A stretch of 64,000 nucleotides of DNA from the NCBI RefSeq assembly GCF_042100115.1, contig NC_091276.1, positions 2,170,001-2,234,000 of the forward strand. Direction: 5' to 3'. The notes beneath the pieces were generated by a model. It was not told the origin of the DNA. It made no database searches and saw nothing but the letters and a program-made list of their open reading frames with translations. The DNA is from Alternaria dauci (taxonomy: Eukaryota > Ascomycota > Dothideomycetes > Pleosporales > Pleosporaceae). Positions 57,901-64,000 of the stretch are shown here, in pieces (the stretch's first letter is position 1; the number at the start of each line of letters is the position of its first letter). Made by a program: the position numbers and the translations under genes.

Positions 57901-57991
57901 AAGCTTTGCAAGATACGTCGTAGTCTCCCCACAGCAGCATCTCACACACACGCCTCAGCGAAACGCGCCGTTTGCCGGTACTTGAGAACAG

Positions 57992-59854
57992 ATGGACACC
58001 ACAACGATCCAGAATTCATCATACCCCTCCAATACACCGACCTTCGATAACGTCCATGACGGCAATATCGATACAGGCTCTGACTCTTTTCAGTTCAGCC
58101 ATGGTCTTGCGGGTGTCGATCAAGCCTCGAATAACAAGTTCGTCAACATCCTCATTGTAACTGCTCTGTTACCAATCATGCTCGCTTTATGCTTTCGTGT
58201 CTTCGTTGCCACGAGAAATGATCGACGAAGGATCTCAGCGATCGCTTCATGTAGGGGTCAAGAATTTTGGGCAAAGAATCGTTATGTGTACTGGGGGGCA
58301 CTCAAGCGACACTTTCTTTATGCCCCAGTTGGGCCCACGAAACGTCGACAGCCAGCAAAAGGATCTACAGGTGTTACGACATCAGCTTCTCTTCCCACTC
58401 GCGCCCATTTCGTGGTAATCGTCGTCTATATTCTCAGCAACGTGGCATATTGCCTAGTCATCTCTGTTCGTCCACGTGCTCAGATGGTGGCTGAATTTCG
58501 CGGCCGATGTGGAACTCTTGCGACATTCAACCTCATACTCGCCGTTCTCTTTGCCCTTCGGAACAACCCTTTGATCAACCTCCTCCAAGTCAGCTACAAT
58601 ACCTTCAACCTTTTCCATCGATGGACGGCGCGACTTGTTGTGTTAGAGGCCACCGCTCATGCCGCCGCTTTTCTGTACAACACATATCGGATGACTCATA
58701 ATGGGAAGAGTGGCTGGCATAGTGTGGGTTGGCTTCTACAGCGATCGCTGTCATATCAGTGCGGCCTTGCGGCGTTCGTCGCTTTTTTGTTTCTCGTGGC
58801 TCAATCCATCGGTCCTATTAGACGCTCTTTTTACGAGACATTCCTTTGTTTACACCGCATCGGCCTCGCAGTCGCGATATTTGGTGTCTACTTCCATTTG
58901 GCAAAGCACGCTCTGCCACAACTGCCCTGGATCTACTTAGTCATCATCCTCCTATCACTAGAACCTTTGGTTCGCATCTTTCGCATACTACATTACAACT
59001 TTTCCTGGAAAGAAAAGACGTGGACCCGTGTGAGCCTGGAACCGTTACCTGGTGAGGCGACGCGTGTCACCTTTACGCTTCCCCACTCGTGGAACGCCAT
59101 TCCTGGGTCACACGTTCAGATCTACATGCCAAGAATAGCGCTTATGGGGTCACATCCGTTCTCAGTGGCTTGGTCCCAACCATCTGGATACGCGAGCATT
59201 CTGGCGGAAAAGGCGCCCTCCACCATCAACGACCTTGAATTGGAAGACGGGCCTAGCACCGTCTCGTGTATCGTTCGCTCACGCCAAGGAATGACGAATT
59301 GCCTTTACAAGCTGGCGGCGAAATACGAGGGCGCTCAGGTGCAGTTCCGGGGAGCGATCGAGGGGCCATATGGCGGCTATCACTCATTCGACTCGTATGG
59401 CACTGTTGTCCTCTTTGCTGGCGGAGTGGGAATCACACACCAGTTATCTTTCGTCCGACATTTGCTCAAGGCGCACAACAGTAACACTGCTGCGACACAG
59501 AAAATTGTCCTCATCTGGTGCATCACCAACCTCGATGCGTTGGAGTGGGTGCGGTCGTGGCTTGATGAGATCGCGGCAATACAGCACTTTCACGAAGTCG
59601 TGAGCATACGCATCTACGTTTCCAGGATGGTCTCATTCGAGCTTGAAAGTTGGTCCTTACCGGCGTACCTCGATGTCAGACTGCAACGATGCGTTGTACA
59701 AGATGTGCTGGATGGAGAGGTGCTTGCACAGATCGGTGCTATGGCGGTTTCAGTGTGTGGGCCAAGAGGCTTCAGTGACAGCGTTAGGGCAGCTGTCAGA
59801 CGTCGGGTGAGCGTACGGAGCATTGACCTCTTTGAGGAGGCGTTCTCGTACTGA
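57992..59854 (+). CDS. Ferric-reductase-type metalloreductase (FRE family)
   Basis: A single-exon 620-residue protein from the ATG at 57992. It should pass electrons from cytosolic NADPH through FAD and two hemes across the membrane to reduce ferric or cupric ions. Domains in order: a first membrane helix at about 50-72; a ferric-reductase transmembrane core (about 138-330) with heme-ligand pairs H209/H223 and H288/H302, each 14 apart as in the family; an FAD-binding segment with HPFSV at 388; an NADPH-binding segment with AGGVGITHQL at about 476 and CGPRG near 589; and the usual acidic-aromatic end. No signal peptide is seen, so it may enter through the first helix. The substrate metal and the membrane (plasma or vacuole) cannot be told. 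Confidence 0.88.
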   Translation: MDTTTIQNSSYPSNTPTFDNVHDGNIDTGSDSFQFSHGLAGVDQASNNKFVNILIVTALLPIMLALCFRVFVATRNDRRRISAIASCRGQEFWAKNRYVYWGALKRHFLYAPVGPTKRRQPAKGSTGVTTSASLPTRAHFVVIVVYILSNVAYCLVISVRPRAQMVAEFRGRCGTLATFNLILAVLFALRNNPLINLLQVSYNTFNLFHRWTARLVVLEATAHAAAFLYNTYRMTHNGKSGWHSVGWLLQRSLSYQCGLAAFVAFLFLVAQSIGPIRRSFYETFLCLHRIGLAVAIFGVYFHLAKHALPQLPWIYLVIILLSLEPLVRIFRILHYNFSWKEKTWTRVSLEPLPGEATRVTFTLPHSWNAIPGSHVQIYMPRIALMGSHPFSVAWSQPSGYASILAEKAPSTINDLELEDGPSTVSCIVRSRQGMTNCLYKLAAKYEGAQVQFRGAIEGPYGGYHSFDSYGTVVLFAGGVGITHQLSFVRHLLKAHNSNTAATQKIVLIWCITNLDALEWVRSWLDEIAAIQHFHEVVSIRIYVSRMVSFELESWSLPAYLDVRLQRCVVQDVLDGEVLAQIGAMAVSVCGPRGFSDSVRAAVRRRVSVRSIDLFEEAFSY

Positions 59855-60989
59855 CCCACACCTTCTGTGGGATAGTCATCTATCACCATCGCAAATCCAT
59901 CAAGGCACGTGTACGGGCAGGCTGCACTTGGTTGATGTGCCCGGGTCGATTTGAACAAGGCATGACTATAATACGACATTGTTGCGACGCTGGTTGGGCT
60001 AAGTTCTTGGAATAACGCCAGAGTGTCACCAAAGTCGGCCGAGTCTAAGGCAGGTGTGCACCGCCGGAATATGTTGCCGCATGAGGTGATGACCACAAGC
60101 TTGAACGCAGTGTCAAGTTTTTCGAGAGTCCATCCATGGTTGGCATGTCTCAGTTCGTCGTTTGGTTGGGAGGTCGGCCACTAAATTGTGAGTCTTTGCT
60201 CGTATCGTAAATGGAAGTAGAAGTATACTCGCCTTCTTTTGATCAAAAGGTCTACTATGATAAATATGTTAAGAAGAATTATTACGACGCTTCGTTTTGT
60301 CGCAAATAAGCAGAGGCCTGAGCACAAAGCACATGGTTGTAGTCGTTGGTATTATCAACCATCCATCTGACCGACGTCTATTTCCAAACCTACTTAAAAC
60401 AACAGAATGAGAGATCTATGTGCATATATCTGTTCTGTCTAGTTGTCGATGTCCCTACCTACAATTTAGATACATCAAGGATTTCCGTCTCTTGTGCTGC
60501 GCAGGTCATCAACTGTGTGTCGCTAATTTCGCTCAGCGGTGATGGTCCATCGCAATTCAAACTGCCATGATCTTCTATTTGTGTCTCGAACCTTCTTACA
60601 AGTAATAAACTTATGGATAGTGTCGAAGCGGCGCGAAGATGCGATACGCTCTGCAATGTGGTGAGAGTACACGTCGCTTCCTCAACTCTTAGTGTTCCTT
60701 CCTCACCGTCATCAGTACAACGTTCTCTGTCATCTCACTATTGGTTCGCTCACCACCTCTTACAAAAACACCAATTTTACACGATCGAACATCCAATAGG
60801 CATTGCTGAACCGGCTTTTCCTACTACCAGCAGAGTAGGTTCTCTCACTTGCGCTTCACTACCAACAATAACCCGACACGGTTTTAGAAATCCACTCCGA
60901 ACCAACGTTGAAGCCCGTTCCTCCTCCACAAACACGTCAACAACCTACTCGTTCACTCCACTGCAAGCAATCCAAACGATCTACCTACA
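59855..60989. other. Intergenic with long leader before 60990
   Basis: No supported gene. A plus-strand frame at 60613-61236 overlaps the next gene out of phase and looks like a shadow. The last 200 bases before 60990 are C/A/T-rich and leader-like. Confidence 0.4.
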
Positions 60990-61550
60990 ATGTCCGACCC
61001 CAACGCGACCAACAACGGCAACGGCACTGCCCAAGAAGCATCCTCTTACCACAACCCCGTCGAGCTCGCTGACCTTGGCACTGCGCGCTTCGATCAAGCA
61101 ACCGCCGCAAGCGGCGACCGCGACTTTGCTCTCCGCGTCAACCAACCAATCATCATCCCCACCGGCTCTGCGCCCCGCGGACTCGAGAGCCAGGCACATG
61201 CCTGGAAGACGTTTCTGTATACCACTGATGAAGTAAACAACCTGGAGGAACTCAAGGGTGACTTACACGGTGGACAGCTGCACCGCGAGAATAGAGCTGC
61301 TGCGAATCCTCAGGGTATGGCGCCGATGGACTTTGGCGGTGGTAGAGGTAGAGGAGGCTTGGAGAGGGGAGGTCAAGCTGGTGCTAGGGCTGGGCGAGCG
61401 GGAGCTGCTGGACGAGGTGGCATAAAGGATGATGGGCAGATGAACGGACTGTGTGCGGGCAGGAAACCGGATTTCGATGCGCCGCCCATGGCCAAGGGGA
61501 TGGCGGAGGAGATGGACAAGAGTATGTTTTGGGATGAACCTATTGTCTGA
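60990..61550 (+). CDS. Small Gly/Arg-rich hypothetical protein
   Basis: A single-exon 186-residue protein. The first 105 residues are mixed polar sequence containing a plausible conserved part (PVELADLGTARFDQA and a later AHAWKTFLYT). Residues about 115-145 are Gly/Arg/Ala repeats of the RGG type (GGGRGRGG, RGGQAGARAGRAG), which in other proteins bind RNA or are methylated. The end is acidic and aromatic (MDKSMFWDEPIV). No signal peptide. The ATG follows an A/C-rich leader. Unknown function; RNA association is only suggested by composition. Confidence 0.6.
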   Translation: MSDPNATNNGNGTAQEASSYHNPVELADLGTARFDQATAASGDRDFALRVNQPIIIPTGSAPRGLESQAHAWKTFLYTTDEVNNLEELKGDLHGGQLHRENRAAANPQGMAPMDFGGGRGRGGLERGGQAGARAGRAGAAGRGGIKDDGQMNGLCAGRKPDFDAPPMAKGMAEEMDKSMFWDEPIV

Positions 61551-62178
61551 GTGAAGACAGTGGCGTGTTGCGGAAAGTCCATGAGAATACAGGATATGTT
61601 CAACAGTCATTGATGCTATTCATTGCTGACGTGGCGCTGAAAGCACGCCTTTCATACCGAATCTAGGGGGATAGGAAAAAGTCACACGGCATATAGCAAC
61701 TCTTCTTCGGTTCACCATAGTCAAACATAAACTGATACACATCCTAAGGTATGAGTAGGATGGGAACTGCGATCATAGTGTTCGAGAGATGCGTCCAGGC
61801 AGATATTCTGCACGAATATGCAATTGCTGTGGAATGGTGGTAGCGCAGGGAAGTATTGGTAATTGCAAAGGTCAACAGGAAGTAAGAACCAAGAATATAC
61901 AAGGCCTATGACAGTTCTCAAGCTTCATCAAGCCAGTCCACACGAAGGCTTACATTCACTCAGGACCGTGCTAACCATTGCAACCCTTTAGCAAGAAAAC
62001 TCTCCTTGCTTGTACCTGCGTCTGCTATACCATCTGATTACTCATATCCTAGCCACTTTTGTTCCTTTTGTTGACCAGCACATGTGACAGATCAGCTGGT
62101 GGTTGATATATTAGCAAGCAAACATGCAGCTCTGATCAGCCAACTCACGTCTAGCTCTTCCCAGCAGTTGCCCACTTC
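61551..62178. other. Intergenic with a repeat-like signature
   Basis: No gene supported. Positions 61664-61682 match the sequence at 9851-9869 (inside the AT-rich element by the NmrA-like gene) at 17 of 19 bases: TAGGGGGAT, two different bases, GAAAAAGT. Confidence 0.4.
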
Positions 62179-62376
62179 TTATAGACAAACACAAAGTGCC
62201 CCAGGCTGCAAAGTGGTACCAGAAGCAACGCAGAGGCCAGGGCAATTCGCTGCACAATAGCCGGCAAGATGAATGGTGCCACAGCCGACACCTGATCGTA
62301 CCCCACCACCAGGTAGGGCGGCGGTGAGGGTGGAGAGTAGGAAGACAGGAGCGAGGATAAGGCCTTGTAAATGCAT
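62179..62376 (-). CDS. Small secreted cysteine-rich protein 1
   Basis: A 65-residue protein from the ATG at 62376. Residues 1-20 form a signal peptide (hydrophobic core ILAPVFLLSTLTAA). The short mature part is Gly-rich then carries six cysteines in the order C-x8-C-x3-C-x3-C-x12-C-x-C, with CPGLC in the centre, and ends one residue after the last Cys. Six Cys would allow three disulfides. The same framework recurs in the protein at 62935-63144. An AATAAATA box about 105 bp upstream could act as a TATA element. The type fits candidate effectors or antimicrobial-like proteins, but no function is known or claimed. Confidence 0.6.
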   Translation of the reverse strand: MHLQGLILAPVFLLSTLTAALPGGGVRSGVGCGTIHLAGYCAANCPGLCVASGTTLQPGALCVCL

Positions 62377-62934
62377 TGTTGTTCGATATAAATGGTCTGC
62401 TAAGTTGTGAGTGGGTGAGGCGGATATGGTAGTGAAGGATGATGGAGTAGGAGAAACTTTGATGGTGATTGCGACTATAGGTATTTATTGTAAAATTTCA
62501 GCGATGGCGACAATGGTAATGGGGCACATATATGTTGCTTGTAGTGTGTGGGTTATTGCAGTACCATGGGTGAGACAGCATGTACCACGGTATTGCTTCG
62601 CGATGCCTTTGTGAGTCTGGCACGTCCTGGCTGTTTGGATGGTAATGATTCAGAATAGTGAGGCCAAGTAGGTGTAATTAGGCGCCTGTCCTGGGTCCTT
62701 GTGACAAGGGCGAGTATATTCCGACAGGCGCATTCCCATATCGATCTATGCAAGCAGTACATAAGCTGATGATTGTAACCGGCATCGTGCTATAGGAGAC
62801 ACATTTCATACTCAGGCCACTTTATATTCAGTTCCCAATACAGAAATTTCCCATTTACACTCATTCCTCCATTACATCTACACAGATATAAGATGAGTGA
62901 GACTTCCAAATCTGACTGAAATTACACTTACCCC
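62377..62934. promoter_or_regulatory. Promoter region of small secreted protein 1
   Basis: Contains the TATA-like CAATAAATAC (minus strand) at 62481-62490 and no competing gene. Repeated GATGGTGA/GATGATGG words on the plus strand mark a slightly repetitive leader. Confidence 0.35.
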
Positions 62935-63144
62935 TTACGCACCTCCACTCCCTCCTTGCTGCCAGGGACAGTCGCACCACACATAGCTACTTGTCTGCTT
63001 GCAAGTTCCGGGACAGCCCTGTACGCAAGTGTTCCACGGAGCAACAGCACCACATTCCACAACGACGGAGGGAACGGCGACGGCGAACACGGTCGTGGTG
63101 AGGCCTAGGGTAGCGAGCGCCATAATTGAGAATCGGGCGTGCAT
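62935..63144 (-). CDS. Small secreted cysteine-rich protein 2
   Basis: A 69-residue protein from the ATG at 63144. Residues 1-24 make a signal peptide with core IMALATLGLTTTVFAVA. The mature part has six cysteines spaced C-x8-C-x3-C-x3-C-x8-C-x-C with CPGTC in the centre, then a Gly-rich tail. It shares with the protein at 62179-62376 its strand, size, first three Cys gaps, the CPGxC centre and the final C-x-C, while other residues differ, so the two are probably old tandem paralogs. A TATAAAG box lies 137 bp upstream. I recognise no published family. Confidence 0.65.
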   Translation of the reverse strand: MHARFSIMALATLGLTTTVFAVAVPSVVVECGAVAPWNTCVQGCPGTCKQTSSYVWCDCPWQQGGSGGA

Positions 63145-63708
63145 GTCGGACTAGAACTGCGGGTATGTAGGATACTTGGATAATGATACAGCAAGGGATG
63201 GTATGAAGAAATGAATATAAGTAAGGATATTGGCTTTTTGAGTTTGGAAAGTTACTTAATATGAAACGAGGAAGTTGATTCTTTATACCAGCACAACGAG
63301 TTGACTTTGAGACACAGTCACTTTGACGGCGTAGTAGGTCCGTTGGAAAAAGATTTACCCAAAAAAGGAAGTTAGCACATGTAGCCTGCATGCTTTCAGG
63401 TCGTTTGAATGTGATGGTGGCACGAGAGTCCTGACCTGGATGGTTGAAATCAGTAGCGCCAAGGATAAGCTGACATATGCTGATGCTGACAATGCTACCA
63501 ACTCCCCATGTTGCACCCAAAAGGGAGGATTCCAAACTCGGTGCGAAACATTTGCTCCCTCGCTGGCCATGGAGTGAAGTAAGGAGGAGGAGCAGGAGTG
63601 GGCAAAACGCAATGGCTGGCAGATGGCGTTACGATGTACCAGGAGAAATTGAGTAAGTGTTGAGATGACTGACCCACTCGCCGAAGATTACAACAACATC
63701 CACGGCGC
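63145..63708. other. Promoter of small secreted protein 2 and 3' region of next gene
   Basis: No supported gene. The TATA box of the secreted-protein gene lies at 63281-63287. Confidence 0.4.
63281..63287 (-). promoter_or_regulatory. TATA box of small secreted protein 2
   Basis: TATAAAG on the minus strand, 137 bp upstream of the start codon, followed by a C/T-rich leader. The position fits a core promoter of an inducible gene. Confidence 0.45.
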
Positions 63709-63999
63709 TCAAGTCTTCTTGAAATGTCGGTGTACAAGTCCACATAAGCTCTCCCACAACACCTGATCCGTGCCTCTTAGCCACTCAACAACGACCTCAC
63801 GCGCCAAGTCCACGACGCGGATACGAAAAGCGAGCTCAATCTTTCGATCTTGCTTCATGTCAACAAGGCCTTCTCTTTGCTTACGCTCGTATGCGCGGCG
63901 ATACGAGCGACTCCACACATTCTGACTAGCTTCGCCGATGCCGGTCGAAGTAACAGTGTCCCACGTCCATGTCAAATCGAGCGATGAGAGTTGTGTATT
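63709..63999 (-). CDS. 3' end of a gene running off the window
   Basis: The minus-strand frame stays open from the window edge to a stop at 63709, giving at least 96 residues. The sequence is protein-like: LDLTWTWDTVTSTGIGEASQ, a basic segment (SRSYRRAYERKQREG), and helical DLAREVVVEWLRGTDQVLWE, ending HRHFKKT. No known domain is recognised. The start lies beyond position 64000. Confidence 0.5.
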   Translation of the reverse strand, partial: NTQLSSLDLTWTWDTVTSTGIGEASQNVWSRSYRRAYERKQREGLVDMKQDRKIELAFRIRVVDLAREVVVEWLRGTDQVLWESLCGLVHRHFKKT

Positions 64000-64000
64000 G

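Noticed and set aside
60613..61236. 207-codon plus-strand frame overlapping the Gly/Arg-rich gene
   Set aside because: Ser/Thr/Pro-rich nonsense-like product; the overlapping frame at 60990 has better start context and protein-like ends.
1..64000. tRNA, rRNA, CRISPR array, telomere repeat, transposase or reverse transcriptase
   Set aside because: I scanned by eye for these and saw no convincing instance; a covariance or profile search would be decisive for tRNAs and old transposons.

Overview
The window looks like nuclear DNA of a filamentous ascomycete. Coding regions are cut by short introns (about 46-300 bp) with GTRNGY donors and YAG acceptors. Genes lie on both strands with no operon logic. 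Many proteins are fungus-typical: a Clr5-domain protein, F-box-like proteins, a Dal5-type MFS transporter, a ferric-reductase-type metalloreductase, Csf1, and a carnitine acetyltransferase with a mitochondrial presequence plus a peroxisomal tail. The mix of lineage-restricted disordered proteins and F-box-like genes suggests Dothideomycetes, perhaps Pleosporales. That taxonomic guess is inference and was not tested by any search.

Layout. 1-8 kb: gene-poor, with a Pro/Ser-rich protein (520-1458), an unknown four-exon gene (4636-5922) and a small conserved-looking protein (7981-8358). 8.9-14.3 kb: an NmrA-like NAD(P)-binding gene lacking its 5' end next to an AT-rich element, a C2H2 zinc-finger gene, and a divergent Clr5+TPR gene; the 1.26 kb between the last two holds a perfect heat-shock element and repeated decamers. 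15-20.8 kb: central metabolism, with carnitine acetyltransferase (+), a single-pass membrane protein (-) and mitochondrial malate dehydrogenase (-). 21.5-25.2 kb: two F-box-like proteins. 25.2-28.6 kb: mostly empty, with one candidate small membrane protein. 28.7-34.6 kb: a Dal5-type MFS transporter and a secreted endonuclease/exonuclease/phosphatase-family nuclease. 35.6-41.8 kb: three poorly characterised genes on the minus strand. 43.4-56 kb: an Ost-alpha/TMEM184-type membrane protein divergent from the intronless 9.8 kb CSF1 gene. 56-64 kb: a decayed coding relic, a metalloreductase, a Gly/Arg-rich small protein, two small secreted cysteine-rich proteins with the same cysteine framework, and the 3' end of a gene running off the window.

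Functional links. Carnitine acetyltransferase and malate dehydrogenase both serve transfer of acetyl units and reducing equivalents between organelles, as needed on acetate or fatty acids. Csf1 and the Ost-alpha-like protein are both membrane/lipid-biology candidates sharing a 507 bp divergent promoter. The two cysteine-rich secreted proteins, a repeat-like signature shared with the element next to the NmrA gene, and the decayed gene give the last 8 kb the look of an accessory region. They are the most interesting candidates for an undescribed family here. Exon joins were worked out by hand from splice signals and reading frame; none was checked against transcripts.
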